Of a stretch of 64,000 nt of DNA, positions 9,001-17,542 are shown one piece after another (positions within the stretch are counted from its first letter, which is position 1; the number at the start of each line of letters is the position of its first letter). The DNA is from Hahellaceae bacterium (GTDB taxonomy: Bacteria > Pseudomonadota > Gammaproteobacteria > Pseudomonadales > Oleiphilaceae). The notes beneath the pieces were generated by a model that was given only the letters and a program-made list of their open reading frames with translations, was not told the DNA's origin and did not search any database. The translations under genes were made by a program, and so were the position numbers. The stretch lies in NCBI GenBank assembly GCA_024234505.1, contig JACKOD010000001.1:496001-560000 (forward strand), in the 5' to 3' direction.

Positions 9001-9030
9001 AGAAAAGGCCCGTTAGGGCCTTTTCTTGTT
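9001..9030. terminator. Bidirectional terminator between tmk and acnB
   Basis: Stem AAAAGGCCC / GGGCCTTTT with loop GTTA. T-rich runs are present on both strands, so it can end both the plus-strand tmk transcript and the minus-strand acnB transcript. Confidence 0.9.
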
Positions 9031-9053
9031 TTACAGCTTATGGCTCTTATCGA

Positions 9054-11636
9054 TTAGGCTGATACTGAATCGGCCGCAGACTGATAAGAATCCATTTCGT
9101 TGAAGTTCATGTAGCGATAAATATCTTTAGCCTGACTATCGATACTCTTCGCATATTCCATGTATTCAGCAACGGTAGGGAGTTTGCCTAAGATAGCACC
9201 TACAGCTGCAAGCTCAGCAGAGGTAAGGTATACATTGGCACCATCACCCAAACGGTTGGGGAAGTTACGTGTAGAAGTAGACAGTACTGTTGTGCCTGCC
9301 GCTACGCGAGCCTGGTTACCCATGCAAAGTGAACAGCCAGGAATTTCCGTACGCACACCGTTACGACCGTAAGTGTTGTAGTAACCCTCGTCGCGAAGTG
9401 TTTCCTGATCCATTCGTGTAGGAGGTGCGATCCAGAAGCGAGTCTTCAGGGCTTCTTTATTGGCTTCAAGCAATTTGCCAGCCGCGCGGAAGTGCCCGAT
9501 GTTGGTCATACATGAACCAACAAAGACTTCATCGACTTTTGCGCCGGCGACTTCGGATAACAGTTTCGCATCATCTGGATCATTTGGACAGCAAACGATC
9601 GGTTCTTTGATGTCGGCTAGGTCGATGTCGATGATTGCTGCGTATTCTGCATCAGCATCAGCTTGCATCAGGGATGGATTCTGCAGCCACTCTTCCATTG
9701 CTTTGGCGCGACGCTCAAGCGTACGTGCGTCGCCATAACCCTCTGCGATCATCCAGCGTAACATGGTGATGTTCGACTTCAGGTATTCTGCAACGGACTC
9801 CTCGCCCATCTTGATGCTACAGCCTGCCGCAGAGCGCTCTGCGGAAGCATCTGAAAGCTCAAATGCCTGCTCTACCGTCAGTTTGTCCAGCCCTTCGATT
9901 TCTAGTACGCGACCAGAGAAGATGTTCTTCTTGCCTTTCTTCTCAACAGTCAGCAGGCCTGCTTTGATGGCGTAGTAAGGGATGGCATGTACAAGATCAC
10001 GCAAAGTGATACCTGGCTGCATTTCGCCTTTGAAACGCACCAATACAGACTCAGGCATATCCAGAGGCATAACGCCAGTTGCTGCAGCAAAAGCAACGAG
10101 ACCTGAGCCGGCGGGGAAAGAAATACCCAGCGGGAAGCGGGTGTGCGAATCTCCACCAGTTCCTACGGTATCAGGGAGCAACATGCGGTTCAGCCAGCTA
10201 TGAATTACGCCGTCACCAGGGCGTAGTGACACGCCTCCACGAGTCATGATGAAGTCGGGCAGAGTGTGCTGCATTTCGACGTCAACAGGCTTTGGATAAG
10301 CTGCAGTATGACAGAATGACTGCATAACAAGATCTGCAGAGAAACCAAGGCAGGCAAGGTCTTTCAATTCGTCACGAGTCATTGGGCCAGTTGTATCCTG
10401 CGAGCCCACGGTAGTCATTTTTGGTTCGCAATATTGGCCCGGGCGAACGCCCGCGACACCGCATGCCTTACCAACCATTTTTTGTGCCAGGGTGAACCCT
10501 TTATCAGATGCAGCGACATCTGACGGACGGCGGAATACGGTCGATGCGCTCAGGCCCAGAACTGATCTCGCCTTGTCGGTTAAGCCACGACCAATGATCA
10601 GAGGGATACGACCACCTGCTTGAACTTCATCCAGAATAACGTCTGATTTGAATTCGAATTCAGAGATCACTTCGCCGGATTCAGAGAGAATCTTGCCATC
10701 ATAAGGGCGAATTTCAATGACGTCGCCCATGTTCATGTTGTCGACAGGAGCCTCAAATACCAGTGCGCCAGCATCTTCCATCGTGTTGAAGAAAATAGGG
10801 GCTACTTTTGAGCCAATACATACACCGCCGGCACGCTTGTTGGGAACATTAGGAATGTCGTCACCAAAGAACCACAATACCGAGTTGGTCGCAGACTTGC
10901 GTGAAGATCCAGTGCCCACAACGTCGCCTACAAATGCAACCGGAAGGCCTTTAGCCTTGATTGCGTCGATCTGGCTCATTGGGCCAGTAACGCCATGCTC
11001 TTCAGGGGTCAGTCCATCACGAGTCATTTTGTATGCTGCACGAGCATGCAATGGGATATCCGGGCGAGACCAGGCATCGGGAGCAGGAGACAAGTCGTCG
11101 GTATTGGTTTCGCCGGTGACTTTAAATACGGCCATTTTGATGCTTTCAGCAACTTTGGCGCGCTTGGTAAACCACTCTGCGTTTGCCCAGGATTCAATGA
11201 TTGCTTTGGCATTCACATTTCCTGCATCTGCTTTTTCCTGAATGTCATGGAAATTGTCGAAGATAAGCAGAGTGTGCTTCAGCTGTTCAGCGGCAATACC
11301 TGCCAGCTCAGCATTGTCCAAAAGTTCAACCAAAGTGGCGATATTATAGCCACCCTGCATGGTGCCAAGGATTTGTACGGCTTTTTCTTTGCTGATCAAT
11401 GGTGATGCAGCTTCGCCTTTTGCGATTGCCGAAAGGAAGGCAGCTTTTACGTAAGCGGCTTCGTCAACGCCGGGTGGAACGCGATTTTCGAGGAGATCAA
11501 GCAAAAACGCTTCCTCTCCTGCAGGGGGATTCTTTAACAAGTCCACCAAACCGGCCATTTGTTCTGCATTTAGTGGCTTGGCGGGAACACCTTGTTCGGC
11601 ACGTTCCGCAACGTGTTTACGATAAGCTTCAAGCAC
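9054..11636 (-). CDS. acnB: Aconitate hydratase B
   Basis: TCA-cycle aconitase (also 2-methylisocitrate dehydratase). The architecture is HEAT-like N-terminus, swivel domain, then the Fe-S domains. Cluster ligands lie in VFVGSCMTNIGHFR and PGCSLCMGNQ near the C-terminus. The GTG at 11636 gives MLEAYRKHVAERAEQG and 860 aa, matching E. coli AcnB (865 aa), with GAGGG about 8 bp upstream. A longer frame reaches 11780, but its extra residues look non-coding. It stands alone as a single-gene unit. Confidence 0.96.
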   Translation of the reverse strand: MLEAYRKHVAERAEQGVPAKPLNAEQMAGLVDLLKNPPAGEEAFLLDLLENRVPPGVDEAAYVKAAFLSAIAKGEAASPLISKEKAVQILGTMQGGYNIATLVELLDNAELAGIAAEQLKHTLLIFDNFHDIQEKADAGNVNAKAIIESWANAEWFTKRAKVAESIKMAVFKVTGETNTDDLSPAPDAWSRPDIPLHARAAYKMTRDGLTPEEHGVTGPMSQIDAIKAKGLPVAFVGDVVGTGSSRKSATNSVLWFFGDDIPNVPNKRAGGVCIGSKVAPIFFNTMEDAGALVFEAPVDNMNMGDVIEIRPYDGKILSESGEVISEFEFKSDVILDEVQAGGRIPLIIGRGLTDKARSVLGLSASTVFRRPSDVAASDKGFTLAQKMVGKACGVAGVRPGQYCEPKMTTVGSQDTTGPMTRDELKDLACLGFSADLVMQSFCHTAAYPKPVDVEMQHTLPDFIMTRGGVSLRPGDGVIHSWLNRMLLPDTVGTGGDSHTRFPLGISFPAGSGLVAFAAATGVMPLDMPESVLVRFKGEMQPGITLRDLVHAIPYYAIKAGLLTVEKKGKKNIFSGRVLEIEGLDKLTVEQAFELSDASAERSAAGCSIKMGEESVAEYLKSNITMLRWMIAEGYGDARTLERRAKAMEEWLQNPSLMQADADAEYAAIIDIDLADIKEPIVCCPNDPDDAKLLSEVAGAKVDEVFVGSCMTNIGHFRAAGKLLEANKEALKTRFWIAPPTRMDQETLRDEGYYNTYGRNGVRTEIPGCSLCMGNQARVAAGTTVLSTSTRNFPNRLGDGANVYLTSAELAAVGAILGKLPTVAEYMEYAKSIDSQAKDIYRYMNFNEMDSYQSAADSVSA

Positions 11637-12094
11637 GGTTAAAACCCTCATCAGTTTATAACCCGGTTTTTGCCGGGGTGGTTGGCCTTGCGCGAGGCTC
11701 TGACTGTCGCCGGGGTGTCCGGGGTTGCAAAGGGCAAGGCCGTGTTCAGAGCCGCGGTATTTTACGGGAAAAACCACCAAATGTTAATAAGGCTTTGTTT
11801 GCCCGGCAGGGATAGCCTGTATTCAAATTTGAAATTCTGGTTAAAGACTTAGCCATTTTTACATCGGAATCGTGCTTGTCTTGATTCGTTTGTCCATCCA
11901 AACACTTGTTGAGGCCGGTGTAGGGAAGTGACACATGCTTTGTTTTAGTTTGAATGTACTAATTTGTGACGATTTAATGCTCACTAATAATGTTTTAGGA
12001 GAGCATAAGGGGGCGCGATTTGATGTTCGTGTCCTAGGGCGAGGAAAGCGTAGTTGTGTTATGTCTCGTAACAGGGAAGTCGTGGGAGGTTTGT
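11637..12094. other. Intergenic region, divergent acnB / methyltransferase
   Basis: A 458-bp gap that must hold the acnB promoter and that of the methyltransferase gene. The only clear structure is a 12-bp palindrome TTCAAATTTGAA at 11822-11833. A weak plus-strand -35/-10 pair (TTGTGA near 11964, TAATAA near 11985) has poor 15-bp spacing. I found no RNA gene and no convincing small coding sequence. Confidence 0.5.
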
Positions 12095-13015
12095 ATGACT
12101 GATGCACTGGATTTTATTGCGCATACCATTGACAGAGGCGGGCCTGAGTCAGAGGATTTTCGATTGCTGGATGATAGTTTTCGAGTCATTCTCAAGGATG
12201 TTGTTGCCCCCCGTCACAAGGCATTATTGAGAAGTAAGGTGGCTCATGTAATGGGCGACGCCTATACCTGTGCGACGGTGCAGGGCATGGTATATCAAAA
12301 GCCGCACGGCGTGGCAGGGGACTTTGAAGTCATTGAGCGTACTTACGGCCATTATCTTGCCAGAAATGAACGCTTGCGCCGTTGGGATTGTTACTGGCAA
12401 CAGTTGTCTTTTGCTGAGGCCACCCGGTTTCAGAAAGCCTACCTAAAAGGCTGGATTAGAAAAAAGGAAAATGAACACCCGTCGGCATCCATTCTCGATG
12501 TTGGATGCGGCAGTTCTCGTGGTGTTTATGAATATTTACTCGAAAATCCGTCAGAGTCTAAATTTGTAGGTCTGGACGCTGATCAGGATGCAATTGATTA
12601 CTCCAAACTGATCTGCAGAAACTTTAAACATCAGGTTGGCCTGCACTGCTGCAATTTTATGCAGTACGACACTGACTCTCGATATGATCTGGTTTGGAGT
12701 GCCGGTGTGTTTGAGCGACTAAATGATGCCGAATTCAAGCGGGGCTTAAAAAAGCTGGTTTCGATGTCAAAGCCGGGGTCAACGGTGGTGGTTAGTAATG
12801 TTTCTACGTCTAACCCCTCCCAAAGCTATCTGGATCTATTGGGATGGACTGTTGTTCAGCGTAGCCAGGCGCACATGCGTTATCTCGCACTTGCTTGTGA
12901 TATTCCGGTAGATTCCATCTCTGTTGAACTGGATGAATGGGGGGTAAACCTCTATTTATTGATTACTGTACCGGATGTGCGGAATCGACATAAAAGCACT
13001 GCTTATATTCTGTAA
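12095..13015 (+). CDS. Class I SAM-dependent methyltransferase of unknown substrate
   Basis: A 306-aa protein with ATG 12095 behind GGGAGG. The C-terminal half is a Rossmann methyltransferase: motif I ILDVGCGSS at about residues 145-153, acidic end of strand 2 FVGLDADQDAI, and a motif IV-like region YDLVWSAGVFERL. The N-terminal 130 residues have no domain I can name but contain RNERLRRWDCYWQ. It vaguely resembles proteins labelled 3-hydroxypalmitate methyl ester synthesis (PhcB-like), but that is only a family-level hint. The neighbour is another unknown protein. Confidence 0.75.
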   Translation: MTDALDFIAHTIDRGGPESEDFRLLDDSFRVILKDVVAPRHKALLRSKVAHVMGDAYTCATVQGMVYQKPHGVAGDFEVIERTYGHYLARNERLRRWDCYWQQLSFAEATRFQKAYLKGWIRKKENEHPSASILDVGCGSSRGVYEYLLENPSESKFVGLDADQDAIDYSKLICRNFKHQVGLHCCNFMQYDTDSRYDLVWSAGVFERLNDAEFKRGLKKLVSMSKPGSTVVVSNVSTSNPSQSYLDLLGWTVVQRSQAHMRYLALACDIPVDSISVELDEWGVNLYLLITVPDVRNRHKSTAYIL

Positions 13016-13089
13016 CGGACAGTGACAAATTATATCATTGTGTTATCTTTTACTTATCTGAAACAGAATTCACAATGAGGTAAGACGTC

Positions 13090-13527
13090 GTGAGTGAAGT
13101 ATCTTGCCAAAAGTACAGAATCAGGGCCGTACACGATACGCTTTATGTCGAACTCATGGGGACATGGGCGCCTGAGGACACGTTGCAATTTCTGGCAGCC
13201 TATAAAAAGCTGGTCGCTTCCTACTTTGCTCGCGAGTGGGGAGAGGTGCTTTGTATAGATCAGCTGGAAATGTTGATAGAAGAAGATTTCCAGATTGAGA
13301 CTTTCCGTTCACTGTTTACCTGGAGTTTTATTAAAGGCCTGGGGGCATTGAGTGTGGTGAAGGGGCCGGCGAATCGAGATCACTTACTGTTTCAGTTTGA
13401 GGAGATTTTGAATCATCGCCAACCTGTTGCAGTTTCGCTGAAAAACAACCTGCAAGAGGCTGTTGCGTGGCTTGCAGAGGAAGGTTACGAGATTTTGGAG
13501 CCTTTCGGAGACAGGAAAACAGCTTGA
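13090..13527 (+). CDS. Unknown small soluble protein, possibly STAS-like fold
   Basis: 145 aa, GTG start with GAGGTAAG upstream. It has no signal peptide or membrane segment. The alternating strand/helix pattern (TLYVELMGTWAPEDT, then an LCIDQLEML strand) recalls STAS or SpoIIAA-like folds, but I see no diagnostic residue. It lies between the methyltransferase and gacA and could be co-transcribed with either. Confidence 0.7.
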   Translation: MSEVSCQKYRIRAVHDTLYVELMGTWAPEDTLQFLAAYKKLVASYFAREWGEVLCIDQLEMLIEEDFQIETFRSLFTWSFIKGLGALSVVKGPANRDHLLFQFEEILNHRQPVAVSLKNNLQEAVAWLAEEGYEILEPFGDRKTA

Positions 13528-13638
13528 AGCTCTCACTGTTCAGTAGATAAACATCCGTAAATAAAACGCGCCCGTATTGATAGTGGGCTAGAATTAAAGC
13601 GAAGAAACACAAGGATTGTAACAGTCGCGGGGTGGGGC

Positions 13639-14289
13639 TTGATCAAAGTTTTGGTTGTTGATGATCACGATTTAGTGCGTGCCGGTATTTCACGAATGCT
13701 GGAAGATGAACCCTCTATTGAGGTGATTGGGCAGGCCAGTACGGGTGAGCAAGCTATTGATATGGTTCGCCGGCAAATGCCCGATGTTGTATTGATGGAT
13801 TTGAAAATGCCTGGTATCGGCGGACTCGAAGCCACTCGCAAGATCAAGCGCATATCTGATGAGGTTAAGGTTATTGCGGTAACCGCGTTTGCTGAAGATC
13901 CATATGCATCCCGTGTGATGCAGGCTGGAGCATCTGCTTATATTACCAAAGGCGCGGATGTTGCCGAAATGATTAAAGCTATTCGACTGGTTCAGGCGGG
14001 ACAGCGTTATATCAGTCCTGAAATCGCACAAAAAATTGCACTCAAACCTTTTGATGAGGCGGATGAAAGCGCCGTTTTTGATAAGCTTTCCGAGCGCGAA
14101 ATGCAGATCGCGATGATGATTGTCGGGTGCCAAAAAGTTCAGGATATTTCTGACAAACTCTGTTTGAGCCCCAAAACCGTCAATACCTATCGTTATCGAA
14201 TATTCGAAAAGCTCGCCATTACCAGTGATGTTGAGTTAACTTTACTGGCTGTTCGTCACGGTCTGCTCGAAAGCGATCGCCTTAATTAG
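13639..14289 (+). CDS. gacA: Response regulator GacA/UvrY
   Basis: A 216-aa LuxR/FixJ-type response regulator. The receiver domain has acidic residues VVDDHD and the phospho-acceptor Asp54 in VLMDLKMPG; the C-terminal HTH starts at LSEREMQIAMMI and includes LSPKTVNTYRYRIFEKL. The start is TTG. Location directly before uvrC and pgsA is the classical position of gacA/uvrY, partner of the GacS/BarA sensor and activator of small RNAs of the Rsm/Csr system. Confidence 0.94.
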   Translation: MIKVLVVDDHDLVRAGISRMLEDEPSIEVIGQASTGEQAIDMVRRQMPDVVLMDLKMPGIGGLEATRKIKRISDEVKVIAVTAFAEDPYASRVMQAGASAYITKGADVAEMIKAIRLVQAGQRYISPEIAQKIALKPFDEADESAVFDKLSEREMQIAMMIVGCQKVQDISDKLCLSPKTVNTYRYRIFEKLAITSDVELTLLAVRHGLLESDRLN

Positions 14290-14303
14290 CTACCTGTCAA
14301 CTT

Positions 14304-16127
14304 GTGTTCGATTATTCTGAATTTTTATCCCGCCTTACATCGCGCCCGGGCGTTTATCGAATGCTTGGCGAAAATCATGATGTATTGTATGTCGGAAAAG
14401 CAAAAAACCTTAAGAAACGAGTTGGTAGTTACTTTCGTTCTTCTGGTTTGAGTCCTAAGACCACCGCTCTGGTTTCATTGATTCGGCAGATAGAAGTTAC
14501 CGTGACCAATACGGAAACAGAGGCGTTGTTGCTTGAAAATAATCTGATCAAACAATGCAAGCCACCCTTTAATATCCTGCTCCGAGACGATAAAACCTAT
14601 CCTTATATCCAGATTTCAGAGCATGATGATTATCCTGCTTTGTATATGAAGCGCTTTCGTCACCAGAAACCGCCGGGCCTGGTGTTTGGTCCTTATCCGA
14701 GTTCGCACTCGGTCAGAGAAAGTCTGGTTTTGCTGCAGAAGTTATTCAAGGTAAGGCAGTGTGAGGAAAGCTTCTATCGTAATCGGAGTCGGCCCTGTCT
14801 TCAGCATCAAATTGGACGATGCAGCGCGCCGTGCGTTGGCTTGATTTCCGTGGCCGATTATCAGCAGGCTGTAAGGAATACTTTGTTGTTTCTGCAAGGT
14901 AAAAGCCCCGAGTTAATTCAATCGCTTATCGCAGAAATGGATAGTGCCGCATCTGAACTCCGCTTTGAGAAAGCGGCCGAATTAAGAGATCAAATCTCGC
15001 TTTTACGTCAGCTACAAGATCATCAGGTTATTGAGGGGCGTCGCGGTGACGTCGATGTGATTGCGATTGCGCGATCAGCTGGAACTGTGAGTGTCTCGGT
15101 GCTGTTTGTTCGTGGTGGTAAAATCATTGGACACAAGAATCTCTATCCTCGGGTCGTACTGGACGAATCGGATGCAGATGTGTTGTCGGATTTTATTGCC
15201 CAATTTTATTTAGGTGGATTGGGGGCGGCCGATCTACCGAAAGAAATTGTCGTTTCTGAACTACCTCGAGATCGTGATTTGCTGCAAGAAGTATTGGCAG
15301 GTAGTAGCGCTAATAAAATAAAGATCATCAGCAACGTAATTGCTGATAGAGCCGCCTGGATGCGGTTGTGTAAGACAAATGCGGAGAATGCGGTATCATC
15401 ACGTGATGCCAGTCAGGACGCGATACGACAGCGACTGGTTGCGCTCTCACTGGCATTGAATCTGGATGACACGTTGTCGCGAATTGAGTGTTTTGATATT
15501 TCTCATAGTTCTGGTGAAAAGACCGTAGCCTCATGTGTGGCCTTTGGAAAGGACGGGGCCATTAAAGCCGATTATCGTTGCTATAACGTAGAAGGTGTGA
15601 CAAATGGCGATGATTTTGCCGCTATGCGATTTGCCCTTCATAAGCGTTACAAGAAACTAGCTGAAAATATGGAGCGATGTCCCGATATTGTCCTCATTGA
15701 TGGCGGATTGGGGCAACTCAAGATTGCTGAGCAGGTGTTTAGCGAACTGCAAATTCAGGGGGTAGAACTATTGGGTATTGCCAAAGGTGAAACCCGCAAG
15801 GCAGGCTTTGAATACTTGATTAGGATGGGCTCTCACCAAGAGGTTCGTCTGCCACCTGATTCGTCTGCGCTCCATTTGCTGCAGCAAATACGAGATGAAG
15901 CGCACAGGTTCGCGGTAACTGGTCACCGCCAGCGACGTGACAAAGCCCGACGTCAGTCGGTTCTGGAAGATATTGAAGGTGTGGGAGCAAAGCGGCGCAA
16001 AGAGCTGGTGAAATACTTTGGCGGTTTGCAGGGGCTTCAAAATGCTAGCCCGGAAGAAATTGCAAAGGTATCAGGAATCAGTGCACGTTTGGCAAAAATA
16101 ATATACAGTCACTTCCATCACGATTAA
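14304..16127 (+). CDS. uvrC: Excinuclease ABC subunit C
   Basis: Makes both incisions in nucleotide excision repair. It is 607 aa with an N-terminal GIY-YIG nuclease domain (GVYRMLGENHDVLYVGKAKNLKKR), a UVR motif (LRFEKAAELRDQISLLR, about 217-233) for UvrB binding, an RNase H-like endonuclease domain containing IECFDISHSSG and LIDGGLGQL, and a C-terminal double helix-hairpin-helix. GTG start 14 bp after gacA. Confidence 0.97.
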   Translation: MFDYSEFLSRLTSRPGVYRMLGENHDVLYVGKAKNLKKRVGSYFRSSGLSPKTTALVSLIRQIEVTVTNTETEALLLENNLIKQCKPPFNILLRDDKTYPYIQISEHDDYPALYMKRFRHQKPPGLVFGPYPSSHSVRESLVLLQKLFKVRQCEESFYRNRSRPCLQHQIGRCSAPCVGLISVADYQQAVRNTLLFLQGKSPELIQSLIAEMDSAASELRFEKAAELRDQISLLRQLQDHQVIEGRRGDVDVIAIARSAGTVSVSVLFVRGGKIIGHKNLYPRVVLDESDADVLSDFIAQFYLGGLGAADLPKEIVVSELPRDRDLLQEVLAGSSANKIKIISNVIADRAAWMRLCKTNAENAVSSRDASQDAIRQRLVALSLALNLDDTLSRIECFDISHSSGEKTVASCVAFGKDGAIKADYRCYNVEGVTNGDDFAAMRFALHKRYKKLAENMERCPDIVLIDGGLGQLKIAEQVFSELQIQGVELLGIAKGETRKAGFEYLIRMGSHQEVRLPPDSSALHLLQQIRDEAHRFAVTGHRQRRDKARRQSVLEDIEGVGAKRRKELVKYFGGLQGLQNASPEEIAKVSGISARLAKIIYSHFHHD

Positions 16128-16140
16128 CGTAGTAGAAGGC

Positions 16141-16692
16141 ATGAGTTTACCTAATTTATTAACGTTGTCCCGCATTATTCTGATCCCGGTGTTTGTAATC
16201 GCATATTACTTCCCTAATCAGAATGCTCATCTGATTGCAGCAAGTCTGTTTGCTGTGGCAGGTTTTACCGACTGGCTGGATGGCTATCTCGCAAGAAAAA
16301 TGAACCAGACTACACCATTCGGGGCTTTCCTTGATCCTGTTGCAGACAAATTAATGGTTGCTGCTGCTTTAGTGGTTATCGTGCAGGAATATCATGTATT
16401 GCACATTACTTTGCCAGCTATTGTTATCATCGGTCGCGAAATCGTTATTTCTGCCTTGCGTGAGTGGATGGCTGAAATGGGCAAGCGGGCCAGCGTAGCC
16501 GTGTCTTACATTGGGAAGGTAAAAACGGCCGCGCAAATGTGGGCAATTATGTTGTTATTAGCAGGTAATGCCTGGGATTGGGTGTCATTGAGCGGTGAAG
16601 TATTGTTATATGGTGCTGCAGTGTTGACGCTGTGGTCCATGATTATATATCTGCGAGCCGCTTGGCCGGAATTCAAGCTTTCTGCAAATTGA
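16141..16692 (+). CDS. pgsA: CDP-diacylglycerol-glycerol-3-phosphate 3-phosphatidyltransferase
   Basis: Integral membrane enzyme for phosphatidylglycerol synthesis, 183 aa with several hydrophobic helices. The CDP-alcohol phosphotransferase signature is complete: DGYLAR, then G and two Asp in FGAFLDPVADK. It begins 13 bp after uvrC, as in Pseudomonas and E. coli. Confidence 0.96.
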   Translation: MSLPNLLTLSRIILIPVFVIAYYFPNQNAHLIAASLFAVAGFTDWLDGYLARKMNQTTPFGAFLDPVADKLMVAAALVVIVQEYHVLHITLPAIVIIGREIVISALREWMAEMGKRASVAVSYIGKVKTAAQMWAIMLLLAGNAWDWVSLSGEVLLYGAAVLTLWSMIIYLRAAWPEFKLSAN

Positions 16693-16742
16693 TTAAGTAG
16701 TCAACGGTCTTGATTCTTTTGCATATATTCGTAAAAAACTGG

Positions 16743-16770
16743 TTGACATAAAAAAGCAGAGCTGTAATAT
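16743..16770 (+). promoter_or_regulatory. Promoter of the tRNA cluster
   Basis: TTGACA (16743-16748) and TAATAT (16765-16770) with 16-bp spacing, 13 bp before the first tRNA base. A GC-containing discriminator (GCGCC) follows the -10, as in stringently controlled stable-RNA promoters. Confidence 0.85.
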
Positions 16771-16783
16771 ATGCGCCACTTAA

Positions 16784-16859
<76 letters not shown>

Positions 16860-16865
16860 AATTAT

Positions 16866-16894
16866 AAAAAAGCCCGACATGATCGGGCTTTTTT
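16866..16894 (+). terminator. Hairpin with T run between tRNA-Gly and tRNA-Cys
   Basis: AAAAAAGCCCGA / TCGGGCTTTTTT around a short loop. It looks like a rho-independent terminator, so readthrough or processing would be needed for the next two tRNAs. Confidence 0.75.
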
Positions 16895-16921
16895 ACTAAG
16901 AATAGAAAGTTAAAGATTAAA

Positions 16922-16995
16922 GGCGCGATAGCAAAGCGGTTATGCTCCGGATTGCAAATCCGTTCAGCCCGGTTCGACTCCGGGTCGCGCCTCCA
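16922..16995 (+). tRNA. cysT: tRNA-Cys (anticodon GCA)
   Basis: A 74-nt cloverleaf with acceptor GGCGCGA / TCGCGCC, anticodon loop TTGCAAA (GCA), T-loop GGTTCGACTCC and encoded CCA. Confidence 0.97.
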
Positions 16996-17027
16996 ACTCA
17001 AAACCACGAGTTCTCGAAAAGAGATCG

Positions 17028-17116
17028 GCCCGGGTGGCGAAATTGGTAGACGCAAGGGATTTAAAATCCCTCGGTTGCTAACAACCGTGCCGGTTCGATT
17101 CCGGCCCCGGGCACCA
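17028..17116 (+). tRNA. leuZ: tRNA-Leu (anticodon TAA)
   Basis: An 89-nt class II tRNA with acceptor GCCCGGG / CCCGGGC, anticodon stem-loop AGGGA TTTAAAA TCCCT (TAA), a long variable arm (CGGTTGCTAACAACCG), and encoded CCA. Confidence 0.97.
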
Positions 17117-17294
17117 CCTTTCTTATTGAAATAACATTTCTTGAGTGGCACTTTTCCCGTCGGGATATAATTAAGCTATTCGCCCCCCTGCTGACATAAT
17201 CTTGCAAAGTTTAACTATCATCATTTGTCCCTCATATGTATTCGCGTTTTTAAGGCCTAACAAGGTAAAGCGATAAAGGATTGGGAAGACATTT

Positions 17295-17462
17295 ATGTTT
17301 TTTAAGCAGATACAATTAAGGGAAATTGCACGCAGTAATCATCTAAGTGAACAGCAGGTGTTACGCTTTTTGATGGATGGTGGAGAAATTAAGCGGGTTA
17401 CTCGATTGGAAGATGCGTCCCGAATTATTCAAACGGCGTTGGCTCGTCGAGCCTCGAAGTAG
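17295..17462 (+). CDS. Small basic protein of unknown function
   Basis: A 55-aa reading frame beginning MFFKQIQLREIARSNHLSEQ. It is charged, predicted all-helical, and resembles a compact helix-turn-helix (REIARSNHLSEQQVLRFL). No strong Shine-Dalgarno is present, although GGGAAG lies 5 bp upstream. Codon use is similar to its neighbours. It sits alone between the tRNA cluster and the helicase gene. Confidence 0.5.
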   Translation: MFFKQIQLREIARSNHLSEQQVLRFLMDGGEIKRVTRLEDASRIIQTALARRASK

Positions 17463-17542
17463 AATTGATGTGAGATACATTGGTCTCTTCTATATGATGA
17501 GCTAAACTGCCTGTCCGATATGGTTTAGGACGAAACGTAGCG

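Noticed and set aside
10995..11405. 136-aa plus-strand frame inside acnB
   Set aside because: Antisense frame of a strong, conserved gene, no ribosome site.
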